Assembly (NCBI GenBank): GCA_002812745.2
Contig: NCSJ02000102.1
Location: 62,001-126,000, forward strand
DNA: 64,000 nt
Source: Scytalidium lignicola
Taxonomy: Eukaryota > Ascomycota > Leotiomycetes
Direction of reading: 5' to 3'
The notes under the pieces were generated by a model. That model did not search any database. It had not been told where the DNA came from and saw only the letters and a list, made by a program, of their open reading frames with translations. Of this stretch, positions 1 to 10,594 are shown piece after piece. The translations under genes were made by a program, and so were the position numbers. Position 1 is the stretch's first letter, and every line of letters starts with the position of its first letter.

Positions 1-1085
1 CTTTACTGTTCCTTTCCCGAAGAGGTCTTGAAGGAACATTAACGCCATCACCCTTGATGAATGGACTTGACGGATATGAAGCCGGGGATAGGGAACCAGT
101 AGATGGTCATTCCGTAACTGCGAACGAACGGTTTTTGAGCAGTGTTAGCGCCTTCATTAGACGATGTTTCGAATATGCTGATCCGGATCACCCCCAAAAT
201 CAAGATGATGCGGAAGCCAAGGATCCTGGCAGCGAGACGCCAGACGATAATGCATTTAGCATTATTGGCGACGACGATGAGGAAGAAGGGGAAGAAGATC
301 TTCTGGATCTTGGTAGTGAAAAGAGTGAGCGGGGTAAAAAGTCTACCGGTCTTTCGACCGTTCCAGCACCTTCAGGTGTCACTTCAAAATCGGCAGTGGA
401 AGCAAGTCGTCGTGTCTCAAAAGCCGAATCATTCGCTGCAAATAATGTTGCACTAGATCCTTCCAACCCTCTACATATTACTTTACCGACCTTCCGCATG
501 GTAGTGCTAGCTGATGAACTTTTGGAACATTTCTTTGAGTCCTCCTTCCCTGCCTCATTCCGCATCCTCGATAAGGCTTCACCTCCTACTCCATCAAGCT
601 CGAGTCTCACCACATTCTCGAGCATTGGATTTGGCCGTAATTCTAGTTCTTCGAGCGTCCATGTCGGTGGAGGAGCCGCAGGTGGCACAGGATCTACGGG
701 TCTGGTACCTCCAAGCAAAGGATTGCGTGGGGTGCTGGATAATATCGTTACGGATGGAATGCGTGTTGCTGTCGAGGTTAAGAGACGGATGGATGAGGCA
801 CAAAAGGAACTCGAGAAGAATGCCACAGGAAGGGGTGATGAAGAGGATGAAGATGATGAAGGGGATGACGGGGGTAGGACTCCAGGTGGTGCAGAGAGGA
901 GAGGAGTCAGGTCTGAGGATATGGATCTGCTGGACGGCATGGATGCCGAAGCTGGAGGTGGGAGATCCCAGGAGGGAACTAGTGTGGCTAATGTTGGTTC
1001 TTTGAGCGTCAACGAAGGTGGCGGTGCTGGGAGGGCTAGGAGCAATACTGGTTCCTCGGAGAAGGTCGTGGAGTTTGAGCGCTGA
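1..1085 (+). CDS. C-terminal part of an unidentified acidic, low-complexity protein
   Basis: The frame is open from the left edge (base 3) to a TGA at 1083-1085, so the gene starts outside the window; the ATG at 57 is internal. The visible part is about 360 residues. It contains a short ordered-looking helix (ADELLEHFFE, around residue 150 of the visible part) between long disordered stretches: an acidic block (DDDEEEGEEDLL), Ser/Thr/Gly-rich linkers and a second Asp/Glu/Gly block near the end. There is no membrane segment and no catalytic motif. I do not recognise the family. A Rab-GAP or other trafficking regulator with a disordered tail is one guess, not supported by any motif. The reading frame is clearly real because it stays open over 1 kb and the opposite-strand frame only mirrors its serine and acidic bias. 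Confidence 0.6.
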   Translation, partial: LLFLSRRGLEGTLTPSPLMNGLDGYEAGDREPVDGHSVTANERFLSSVSAFIRRCFEYADPDHPQNQDDAEAKDPGSETPDDNAFSIIGDDDEEEGEEDLLDLGSEKSERGKKSTGLSTVPAPSGVTSKSAVEASRRVSKAESFAANNVALDPSNPLHITLPTFRMVVLADELLEHFFESSFPASFRILDKASPPTPSSSSLTTFSSIGFGRNSSSSSVHVGGGAAGGTGSTGLVPPSKGLRGVLDNIVTDGMRVAVEVKRRMDEAQKELEKNATGRGDEEDEDDEGDDGGRTPGGAERRGVRSEDMDLLDGMDAEAGGGRSQEGTSVANVGSLSVNEGGGAGRARSNTGSSEKVVEFER

Positions 1086-1642
1086 TAGTTGTTGGGATTT
1101 GGGTTAATGGTATATTTGTATCTTAGCTTTGTTCATTGGAGTGAGTTGGTACGGAATTTGGTAGGTTTGGGATGGCGTCGTGCGAAGAGATGTATTCATA
1201 GGGAGTTGTCCGATTCGCTTTAGAATCATTGGCTTTATCTCCAACTCTTTTAGTGGCTTGCTAAACTAGCGGAAAGCCACTTTTCTCCCTCGTCGCATTT
1301 TCGGAATACAATATCTGCAACTTAGTTCAAGCAGCAGGACCAGAAATTCATATCGATTACCTAGAAAAGGTAGATTGTGAAGAAAAAGCACGATCTATTG
1401 ATTTAACTAGCTGTGGCTGAGTCTGATCCCCCAATTGTAATCCCCACCGAAAACGCCGCGCCTTTTAACCTGCCAAAGCTCTAAAACCTAACTAATAAGT
1501 ACAGCTACCAAAGATACAGTGGATGCCATTTTCACTTAGTCGCTTTGGGTTATAAGAAAGGATCCACTAATATGGCTTACTCGATAGCCATTATAATCAA
1601 ACTAACTCCCTTAGGAAGAGAGAGGAAAGTGCCTCTGTTCTT
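1086..1642. other. Intergenic, convergent 3' ends
   Basis: No gene recognised. The stretch lies between the 3' end of the left-edge gene and the 3' end of the Pfa5-like remnant on the opposite strand, so it should hold two 3' UTRs. No repeat stands out. Confidence 0.5.
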
Positions 1643-2880
1643 TCATCCTCTTCTGGATCTGGACCTGTGTACTCGAAGATCTCTCATCTCGGAACTGTCA
1701 ACCGGTCGACTGGTGGCCCGACGTTTCTCATCAGCCATACGTCTAGAAGGGTTCCGACGCGATCTCTTACTTCTTAGTTTACGCCTAGCAGCTGCATCCT
1801 TGGAAGGATACAAAACCTCTGGATTCCGGGCTCGCAATTGGGCGTACACGGAATCTAAAGCTGGGCCCATGGGGTAGTAGCTTTCGTTGTCTTCATGATT
1901 GCAGCAAGGCGAGCGCTTGATTGGGAGTATCCAGTCGATTATGTGGTCTCCCATGACGGTCTTCCAGTTTGACAAGAAGGAACCTAGGTCCCAGGGATGT
2001 TCGCCAGGATTTGTTTGTAAAACAGCGAATGCTCTTTTTGCTTTCTGATCCCTTGATGATGAAGTTGCTGGTGAATGGCCACCTGGTGTACTTCCCGGCG
2101 ATTCCACGTCAGGTAATACTCCTAAACGTTGACCGTTCGGGGCTTGAGAAGTGCTAGTTAAAGGATATACTATCGTGGGAAACATGATTGGCCGGCCTCC
2201 AGTGAAAAGATCTTCAGGTTGGACTACAAGCACGGCTAAGGTGTGCACTTTCGTCTTTAGACTAAGGTGCTCAACCTGAGTGAGATTCCTTAAAGCAAGG
2301 TTAATAGATGTGCCAGCCATTCCTGCAGTGAAAAGGCCAAAGAATGCAGCACTGAGGTAGTTAGCTAACGTTTTCAATTAGGGCATATATCTTACAGTCC
2401 AAGAACTGCCCAAAATTGGTTATTAACCTTGTCACTCTGCAGTATGCATGTTAGTTAAGAACGTGGAACCCCAATGATAAAGAACTCAAAGAATTTCTGT
2501 ACCTCAGAGCTTAGTTGTCTGTGGATGTAGTATGCCATAACAATCAANANATTAANGCAATATAACGCTGCATAGCCGGTGAACTGAATAAAGAATTTGA
2601 GAGTACTTTCACCAATTGGACCACCCACCCATGGACAGTAGTGGTCCATTTTCAAGAGCTCGGGGGTGAAACTATTTAAAGAGGGAAAGAAAGACGGTGA
2701 TCTTACTTGAGTAATGCTATCACGGCCTCGTGGATGATAAAGATACTTCATATTTCGAAAACTGTTGCCTAGTNAAAAACTTCCTATAATTTTGGTTGAA
2801 TGAAGGCATAATTTCAATCCCAAACTAAATAGTACCAGAAGACATGCAAAGCCATGTGTTATGGAGCTAGCACTTAGCAA
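1643..2880 (-). pseudogene. N-terminally truncated DHHC palmitoyltransferase (Pfa5-like)
   Basis: The family transfers palmitate to protein cysteines in membranes. The reverse strand carries the catalytic segment [11 protein letters not shown] (Asp-His-Tyr-Cys, as in Pfa5-type enzymes), a following membrane segment, then FFGLFTAGM and the family C-terminal block with NPGEHPWDLGSF and LPIKRSPCCNHE. Splicing fits exons ending at 2503 (GAG/gtacag), 2436-2396 and 2351-1643, with introns 2502-2437 and 2395-2352; this part is in frame. What is missing is everything before KMDHYC: the first membrane helices and the cysteine-rich zinc half of the DHHC domain. Upstream sequence (2712-2880) gives no recognisable Cys/His pattern, and the broken VOC gene begins 14 bases further on. 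Ns at 2548-2556 and 2774 add uncertainty. I call it a truncated remnant; an assembly fault is the alternative. Confidence 0.65.
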
Positions 2881-2893
2881 AGCCTGAGCCTAG

Positions 2894-3546
2894 CTATTTC
2901 TTCAATTCATATAGACCAAATCAATTGCCGTCAACATCCTTGAAATACTGGTAAAATCCATCATTTCCTTGTGGAGTCTTCTTGCCAGCTACTTTCCCAC
3001 CGGCGGCTTCGATACGCTTAGCTACCTGTGTAAGTTTGCATATTAGCACACCGGTATTTGTAGTTCTCTGAGACTGGTAGCCATGAAAACTTCTTCTTTT
3101 TGTGGGCAGGTTTGTGATATTCATGGACATGGCATAATATACCTCATCAAGATCATTTGCCCAGTAATACACCGTATCTCCAACACCATTTGTTTGCTCC
3201 GTCGTCTTGCACTCGGAGCCGAACTCGATGATTCCGCCGCTGAGATCTATATCCAAGGCAGAAACTATTGGCAGTTGTTATCCATAAAAGCTAATTCATA
3301 ACGTACTACTATTCTCAGTAAAATTCAGGGTAATAATTTTGTGGGTCGCCTCTCCCTTAACGTCACGGAACGTCCAGTTTCGGAAGACGGAGGAATAGAA
3401 TTTCTATTATTTATGCCAGTTGAGTTGGGTGTTGTTCAGAGGAGAGCTAAACAAACTTTAGATGCTTCAACATCAACAGATGGGATCTCAATCCAGCAAG
3501 GATTGCCTTCTACAGGGGGTTTCCATTCTTGCTTTGTCTACGACAT
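2894..3546 (-). pseudogene. VOC / glyoxalase-fold protein gene with two nonsense codons
   Basis: VOC proteins are small metal-binding enzymes (glyoxalase, dioxygenase and resistance types); this member's substrate is unknown. Four exons fit: 3546-3457, 3403-3307, 3264-3143 and 3025-2894, with introns of 53, 42 and 117 nt. The spliced frame reads WKPPVEGNPCWIEIPSVDVE, then KFYSSVFRNWTFRDVKGE, then LSGGIIEFG and VAKRIEAAGGKV, a typical VOC order of strands. Two stops break it. Codon 3 is TAG (3540-3538), just after the only plausible ATG. Near the end GAC GGC AAT is followed by TGA (2923-2921) where the family has Arg; reading on gives FGLYELKK and a TAG at 2896-2894. Both stops could come from C-to-T changes (CAG to TAG, CGA to TGA). 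The gene is probably dead, or a very short C-terminal truncation combined with an unseen start. Confidence 0.7.
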
Positions 3547-4260
3547 ATTTAATACCCAGGTATTGAATATGATATGATGTATAACAAATAACTCAATTCG
3601 AATGCTTTATCTACTACTTTGAATTTCGAGAATGCTTCAAAGAACACTGAAAGAGCACCATTACCGTCCTGAAGATTTATATATCCCCCTCAAACGGCTA
3701 CAATGTCTCAACCAATCCACCTTTCCCTCCGGTCCCAACTCCTTCATCGAAGATCTAACAACTGAAAACCGCATTCCCTACGCCTCATAGAATACACCGG
3801 ATAAGCAATTGCTCCGCATTATAGTTTAGAACCAAGTTGCCAGAGACATGGCGTCCAACGCGTGCGATTTGTTTCGCAGACGTGTTTTCCGTGTTGAATC
3901 TCCTGGGACGCCGCTCCAGGCTCTCCAACTACGCCAACGTGCGGGGTTAATGGCCAACGCGAACTTGACGCGCGGTGGCGTGAAATTAAGTTCTTTTTAT
4001 AAGCTTTAAAATGATATAAAACTCAATACAACAAATAACTCATAGCATTCATTAAAATTCAAATATTTGTAAAAAAATAATGTCAAAATGTTGACCAATC
4101 ACCTGCTTTGAGATAGTTATCAGCCTAAGCGCTGCTATCGAGTTAGTATACAACTCCCATCAACAATATTTTCTCGATCTTGTTTCAAACCAGAGCTTGT
4201 AATTAATCAGAAACACATTTTACAACTATCTTTGACGTCCGTCTAAGTCCATCCAGCGAA
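3547..4260. other. Divergent intergenic region
   Basis: Lies between the VOC pseudogene and the hydrolase gene, so it should hold both promoters. It has a GC-rich, CpG-containing patch (about 3845-3980) followed by an AT-rich patch (about 3990-4090). No gene or element boundary recognised. Confidence 0.4.
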
Positions 4261-5451
4261 ATGATACCTTCGCTTTTCAAATATGCATCTCTTTTAATTG
4301 CTATTTCCGTCGGATTGTATGCGAGCTTGCTCGGGCTCCTTACAACGTCCACTTTCCAAGCACACGTTGTCTACCTACATAAAATCCAGATGACCTGGTT
4401 CCAAGACCTCAATGTCCCGGAGAACTTTGGATTCTTACGAAACCAGGCCACGCCGTTCTCTATCAGGTCTTCTGGCGGCGAAAAACTCTACGCCTGGCAT
4501 ATTCTTCCCATTGAATTATATCGCAAGCACGAGCTTGCCCTCGTCGAGGAACCAATTGGATTTATTGAGAATTTTACCTCTAGACTTGCATTTAAGCTAT
4601 TGCGGAATGACCCTGAGGCCCGTTTGATTCTTCATATGCACGGAGCTGCTGGGACTGTGGGTTCTGGTTACAGAGTGCCCAATTATCGTGCGCTGTCAGC
4701 CGGACATCCTGGAAAGATTCATGTTTTGACGTTCGATTATCGAGGTTTCGGTTATAGCACCGGCACGCCGACCGAACACGGAATCCTTCTTGATGCTCTG
4801 GCGGCCGTTGACTGGGCATTGAATGTCGCTGGCATTCCTCCTTCTCGAATACTCATTTTTAGTCAATCTCTGGGCACTGCTGTAAGCATTGCTGTTTCGA
4901 AATACTTTGCACTCCAATCTCCGCCAGTGATATTTGCAGGAACTGTACTAGTTGCACCATTTGTTGATGTAGCAACGCTCGTTTCAACATACCGTGTGGC
5001 TGGTACAATTCCTATCTTATCCCCTCTCGCGCAGTTCCCTGGACTGTTGAACTATCTTAAACGCTTCATACGAGATAAATGGTCAACCGGAGATAATATT
5101 GCAGAATATGTACGGGCTAATGAAGGTAATGGAGAGCGGTATCGACTTACAGTGATCCATGCTGAGGATGACTATGATATTCCATGGCATCATACCTCAA
5201 TTGTCTTCTGGAATGCTGTCAATGCTACATCGCCGGTTGGGATAAGTTTCGAGGATCTAGAAGAAAAGAAACTTGAATTAAAGAAAGACCTAGGTGCCGC
5301 CGGTTCAGTCATGGAATGGAAAACAGAAAATGGACTGATTCGCGAAGAGATATTGAAAACCGGTCTTCATGATGTTATCATGGGTTATCCAATAGTTACA
5401 ATGGCTGTTATGCGCATATTTGAGGATATGGACCCGTCATTTACTTTCTAG
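4261..5451 (+). CDS. Membrane-anchored alpha/beta hydrolase (ABHD12-like serine hydrolase)
   Basis: A 396-aa uninterrupted frame. The first 35 residues form one hydrophobic segment (LLIAISVGLYASLLGLL), a likely signal anchor. The hydrolase fold follows: oxyanion strand ILHMHGAAGTVGSG around residue 123, TFDYRGFGYSTG around 160, nucleophile elbow FSQSLGTA (Gx-Ser-xG variant S-Q-S-L-G) around 200, an acid-bearing strand VIHAEDDYDIPW near 300 and the catalytic His most likely in GLHDVIMG near residue 373. This order and the lone N-terminal anchor fit ABHD12/ABHD13-type lipid hydrolases of the ER or endosome, which act on lysophospholipids or related acyl esters; the substrate here is inferred, not shown. 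The gene looks intact although its neighbours on both sides are broken. Confidence 0.8.
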   Translation: MIPSLFKYASLLIAISVGLYASLLGLLTTSTFQAHVVYLHKIQMTWFQDLNVPENFGFLRNQATPFSIRSSGGEKLYAWHILPIELYRKHELALVEEPIGFIENFTSRLAFKLLRNDPEARLILHMHGAAGTVGSGYRVPNYRALSAGHPGKIHVLTFDYRGFGYSTGTPTEHGILLDALAAVDWALNVAGIPPSRILIFSQSLGTAVSIAVSKYFALQSPPVIFAGTVLVAPFVDVATLVSTYRVAGTIPILSPLAQFPGLLNYLKRFIRDKWSTGDNIAEYVRANEGNGERYRLTVIHAEDDYDIPWHHTSIVFWNAVNATSPVGISFEDLEEKKLELKKDLGAAGSVMEWKTENGLIREEILKTGLHDVIMGYPIVTMAVMRIFEDMDPSFTF

Positions 5452-6318
5452 ACGCGTTGAAGGTTCTGGAGGAATATAGTTACAACACTTTTTGGGACCC
5501 AGTAAGTCAAGACAACATAAGTCCCGTAGATATCAGGATCTTCAGCTCTTAAGGCTGTGGCCCATCATTATAAGGCGAGTGGTGAGGTACAACACTGGGG
5601 ACAAGAAGCTGATCATAATGAGAGGACCACCCCATCGAAACACAGCTTTCTCAAAATGTATAAGATAAGCATTGAGAAGATCAATACAAGTGCAGAGACG
5701 CGCTATAGCCACAACTTGACTGTAGTTGGAAAGACAGTATTCTGTGATATAAGATGCAAAGCTCCGAACGAAGCTCCAAAAATACAGGCTACTACCTAGA
5801 GCTTTGAACGATACAACTCGAACCTCTCCAGATTATTGGCTACTACCCTCCTCAAGAGGTGACACTTTGCCGCAAATGGCACAGTCCTCTTCGTATGGTT
5901 GTCCCTCCAATCCAATCAACCAATTAGCTATTTACTAGCTTGATATTTAGATTTTAATGTTTGAATCAACCTATATTTAAACATGGCGATGAATTCGTCG
6001 CCGTCTCAATTGATTTGATATAAGTCGATTGTATGTCTACCTGATTTTGAAGAAATTAAATATTTTATTACAGTAGTTACATAGACGATTTAGTTTAACA
6101 AAACTAACTTTAATTCATAACTATAGCTAAGCTATTAGAGAACTGTGCAACAGTGGAAGCTTAGTCTACAGAGAGCGATTGTAAGAGGAGATGATGAGGA
6201 GATGAATAAATATGAATGTGGCATTATGTACCTCCGTAAAAGAAAGTAGATATATTTAGACATATATAACATCGACTCCGTTAAACACTAATTTTCATTT
6301 TAGCAGGAGAAATCAAAT
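5452..6318. other. Convergent intergenic region, AT-rich
   Basis: Lies between the 3' ends of the hydrolase and the interrupted gene. An 80-codon frame at 5557-5799 lacks any protein-like pattern. From about 5940 onward the DNA is very AT-rich. No element recognised. Confidence 0.45.
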
Positions 6319-7917
6319 CTACGCCTCTTTCCGGTCGAGTTTGCCCTTAAGGTTGCCATTATCTAGCAAGCTTCCAAACATTGCCGCTTCGAACAGATAG
6401 TTTACCTGCCATGCATGATGATTAGCGTGTGCCATTAGCCATGTCATCTCATCCACTAGCCCCTGTGAATAAGCTTTAGCCATGGCCAATCTAAGTGCTT
6501 CAGCAAGCTCATCTTCCTGATCCTTACATACAACGCCACTAGAAGCATACTGCACTGGACCTGTGGATAGTAGCCACCATAGTTGAGTTAGAAGACCAGC
6601 ACCGCTCGAGTGTTGGAGTCGTAGCTCTACTTGATCACACGGGTCTCCACTATTGCAAGCACCTATCAGGGGCCTACTGAACATGGTAGTGTGCATTGTA
6701 GAGTCGAAGGCTTCGTCGAAGTCTGCTTCACGCTGTTCCTTCGAACACTTCCGTGCCTTCGAATAGCCAAGCACTGCCCGTCTAAAGAACTCGTGCCTGT
6801 TGTTTTGGATGTGCCAAGTATATAAAGTTGCACACATGCGCGCCCCTGGCTCCGACCAACGTTCTGTAAACATCTTTGCACCACAGTGAGCATACGCGTC
6901 ATACACACGTCTCAGAATTTCTTCTGTAACAACTCCACTCTCGGTGACATCAGAGGTGCATAAGAAAGCGTTGATGAGTTCAGAATTGCAAAGGTCAGAG
7001 CCGACGTCGACAACGTCTGTGCCTGGCGAGCTAAAGGCAAAATCGTTCACCACCCCAGCTTTATCAAACCCACGCGCAATTGCCTCGGCGGCCATTCCCC
7101 ATATACTACTCTCGCAAAAAAATAGCACCAATGCTTCACGGCGGTTGAGCTTAGCGGTCTTGTTTGCCAATTTCTTTTTGCTACCTTCTTCTAGAGAAAC
7201 TTTGCCCTTGATATACCCTAGCCCGATGTCTGTTGCTACTCTACGCTCGATGCCTCCAGGTGTCTGCAAAGCATTTGCGTCGTCGGCTGCCACTTTGAGC
7301 AATGATTCGTATTCCGGGAACACCTTGTGGTAGCTATGCTCGTAGAAGAAGCCCATATCGGTGCAGTAGTTCGAATAAAGCGTCTCGGGGTCATATGCTC
7401 CAATTAACATATTAGCAAAGCCTGAGCCAAACAAGGCCCCATTTATCAACAGCGGTGGAGGAAAGTCTTCCACATGCAACAACTGGATCACCTCCTCGGA
7501 TGCTCTAGTGAGTCCATATCCCTTGCTCGGTAACACTCGTCCAACATCATGCTGCTCTGAACGTCACCCCTGTAGCTCTCTAGAAAGAGTTATCTCTACC
7601 ACTGCTCTCTCCGAATTGCCTTTAGGAGGATCCACATCCAGATCTTTGAAGACTGAGGCCAAAATCTCTAGACCCCTATTTGATAGCTCCTTCAAACGAT
7701 CGGCGTCTCCATCAGCAATGAGCTTCCGGGCTGCCTGGTATCCTGTCTCTTGACGGAATGCAGGAGAATGTCCCTTTTCAGTATCGAGGCCCCAGAAGTA
7801 CAAATTCACTCGGTCAGTAGGCAAGTCTACAGCCGGGTGAATGCGTTTAAGGGGTTCATGTCTGCCAGTCACGACCAAACGGCGCTTAGTCTCTGCTTCT
7901 ATGTCTAAAGAAGCCAT
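6319..7917 (-). pseudogene. 533-codon gene of unknown function split by one in-frame TGA
   Basis: One continuous reading frame on the reverse strand, from ATG at 7917 to TAG at 6319, broken only by TGA at 7566-7564 (codon 118). Both halves look like one soluble alpha-helical protein: the first half has HPAVDLPTDRVNLYFWGLDT, the second begins HDVGRVLPSKGYGL and has a Cys/Trp-containing core (GARMCATLYTWHIQNNRHEF) and the tail HHAWQVNYLFEAAMFGS. There is no signal peptide or membrane segment. No intron fits, because the frame is the same on both sides and sequence on both sides is coding-like. The sequence context is GGG TGA CGT, so CGA (Arg) to TGA would explain the stop. I do not recognise the family. 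Alternatives are a sequencing error or stop-codon readthrough, since UGA followed by C is a relatively leaky context. Confidence 0.6.
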
Positions 7918-8200
7918 GTTTAGAACACAAGAGCCGGTGCAAACAATATTATTTCCAGTTCACAAAAATTGAGGGTGGAAATGGTCATTCGAATGCCTTC
8001 TTCAACTTTATGTCATATAACGAGAAGACCTAGCAAAAGAAAAAGGGGCCTGGTGACGCTGTGTCCTATAGAAAACAGACCTAGCTCTACTGCCGCATTT
8101 GCTCAATATGCTGATGCTCAAAGCATTAGTCATTGATAAGCAGTTAAATCTATATGTCATCATATTATATAAGTTGTGCTTATAGCATGATTTCTAGTAT
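7918..8200. promoter_or_regulatory. Upstream region of the interrupted gene
   Basis: Presumed promoter of the reverse-strand gene starting at 7917. It is bounded on the right by the foldback element at 8203. No specific motif recognised. Confidence 0.3.
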
Positions 8201-8202
8201 TA

Positions 8203-8500
8203 ACGTAATTCGCGGTCTGACCAACTACCCGGTCCCACCGACCACTGGATTTTACAGCGAAATCAACGAAAAACGGACCCTAGCAATCTTTGCAACCAGC
8301 AAATATATAGATTTCTACTTTTAATAAACAAAAGCTAACATTAAATTAATTCATAATTTTATAACTAAAATTCATGATTTCAAATTTTATAGGAAAATAT
8401 GAGTTGGTTGTTAAGATTGCTAAAGTCCATTTTTCGTTGATTTCGCTGTAAAATTAAGTGGTCGGTGGGACCGGGTGGTTGGTCAGACCGGGAATTACGT
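8203..8500. mobile_element. Foldback MITE-like element, copy 1 (298 bp, TA target duplication)
   Basis: The two ends are long inverted repeats. The left arm (8203 to about 8305) starts ACGTAATTCGCGGTCTGACC; the right arm read in reverse (8500 to about 8398) starts ACGTAATTCCCGGTCTGACC. Pairing continues through GCGAAATCAACGAAAAA and AGCAATCTT, giving arms of about 100 bp around an AT-rich loop of about 90 bp. TA flanks both ends (8201-8202, 8501-8502), the target duplication typical of Tc1/mariner-type elements. There is no coding capacity. Copies 2 and 3 (15.6 and 16.1 kb) share the end pattern. Confidence 0.8.
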
Positions 8501-10594
8501 TACTGGTCACATGTTGTTATCGACCAGGGAAATTTTCCACAAAATTTGGTCAAAATAACCCTCTTACAATCTAAATCCGTGTTTAATATGTTAAATCATG
8601 GCTTTGAAATATCGTTATTGAACTTCTTTTATGAATTCTACTGTTTTTTAACTTTTTAATGAATGTGGTTGAAAATGGATTTATGTAAGATTCAATATTG
8701 CTCTTTGTCTTATCTTAACACAAATAACCAGAGAAGTATTCATACAGTTTAAAGAACTAATTATATAATTAGAGGGAAATTATTTATCTGTATATGAATT
8801 TTTACCTATAAATCAATGTTATTGTTGAGATAATTAATGGTCATAAATGATCTATCATTTAATCCACAACCAATTATAGATAATATCACGCGCCACCAAG
8901 TCAAGATCGGGATAGGGGACGAGTGGCGTTTATGATTGACTTCCTTTGCTGTAGAATATATGTTGGGATTGATGTACCGCCCTATGTATGAATTTCACTG
9001 TGCATTGGGGACGTATGATTGCTGATTGTACGGCAATTGTCCCGGTAATTCCTATGACCATCTTTACTTTATGTATGTCAGACCTTTTGCTAGCTCCCTA
9101 AATCTATAACCTTCGAAAAAGATCGTTCTATCTACTTCCTACAAGAGCCAGGGCTGCAAGGTGTTTCAGAGATAATAGTCAACCGCGAGTTACATAACTG
9201 CGTAGCACTTCATGCAAATAGAAAACGGCAGATCTAGGGGCCCAATTAGCTAATTGTATTATATTAGCTAATGCTAACTTCCTTATTCCAGATCCAAATT
9301 GATCCAATAGTTCGCTGTGGATCATACGTTTCACTGCCGCTCGGCTCTCCCCGAAATGCACATTGGTTACACTGCAGTGAGAAAACGGTAAGATCTCGAG
9401 GTATAGAACTCTTCCGGACTCTTAGTTTATTGATGCTATTTGCCGTATTGCCCGCACAAACTGTGAAATGTTAGAGTTTGCCAAATCAGTGTCAATATAT
9501 ATTTCGTTTAAAAAATATCTAATAAATTATGAAGAAAATGGTTACTGACTCGAGGCCTAGGTCAAAAAATACTTTATTAATACCTTTTTTTCTAGTTTTT
9601 GCGTCTAAAGCCAAAATTTAGTAGGTTTTATATATAAATCATCATCGGTTAGGTTATAGCATTTATGAGCCGGAAATGAATTGCAAGTAAACTTGTAAGA
9701 GGATTAGTTACTAGTAAGATGAACCGAGTGAAACTTGTATATAATAAACTGCCCATAGAGCGAGAGCTTCCTGATTCTATCATCCTCTAGCATTAGAATA
9801 TTGTATATGAGTGGTAAGGTGACTGAAAATTTAGAAAACCAGAAGAATGATTTGATGGGCCTAAACAGGTATTACGAAGTATAATTAGGGCAGTTGATAC
9901 GTGTACATCTGGGTGTTGCAGTCCCGCGGAACAGCTCATATTCGCTGCCACGTTAATGATTGTTGCAAAACAGGATAACTAGATATGTTGGCTGCTTCTG
10001 TTGGAGAGCCAGAGGTCAAAGCGCAATGGATAGTCCTCGATACAGATTAATTGCAGAGTATGGTGACTAGATTGTTTACCACGTTAAATGATGGAGATAA
10101 ATACAACGTACAGTGAGATACTATCCAAGTGCTCTTCACTTCAGCCTTTGATAGCCTGTGGGTGTAGCTAACTTATGATTGGCTAACATTACTAATGTTC
10201 CATTCTCTCTAACCCAATGGTTAAGAGTGGTAAGATTCCATTGTCCATGTGCCATTGGCAGGAGCTTTCATTCCTCTAGTGAGGAATTTAAGACAATGTT
10301 TCTATGTTGGGACAATCCGCAGACTTAGGTAATATCACGGCTGTAGCTATAGTTGGATCATCACTGGGGTCTCTGCCTTAACAAGTATAAGCTAGCGTAG
10401 AGTGAGTAAGATATTGGTGATCAATTCTTGGACGAACATATGACAGTACGCATATACCCATGCAATTTCCTTATGTTAAATGACAGATAAAATATGAATA
10501 TTATTATGGAGCTGATTTTTAGTGAACTTTGGGACAAAATAGGAAATATTTCAAGTTTTATCTAACTGAACACCGACAGCCTGTCGTCCACGAT
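8501..10594. other. Gene-free AT-rich region
   Basis: Two kilobases with no frame that looks like protein. A weak inverted repeat (about 8555-8575 against 8677-8690, CTTACA..AAATCC type) may be another decayed foldback copy, but similarity is low. The rest is AT-rich unique-looking sequence. Confidence 0.4.

Noticed and set aside
200..1045. 281-codon reverse-strand frame rich in Ser/Pro
   Set aside because: Mirrors the serine and acidic codons of the forward left-edge gene; no motif of its own.
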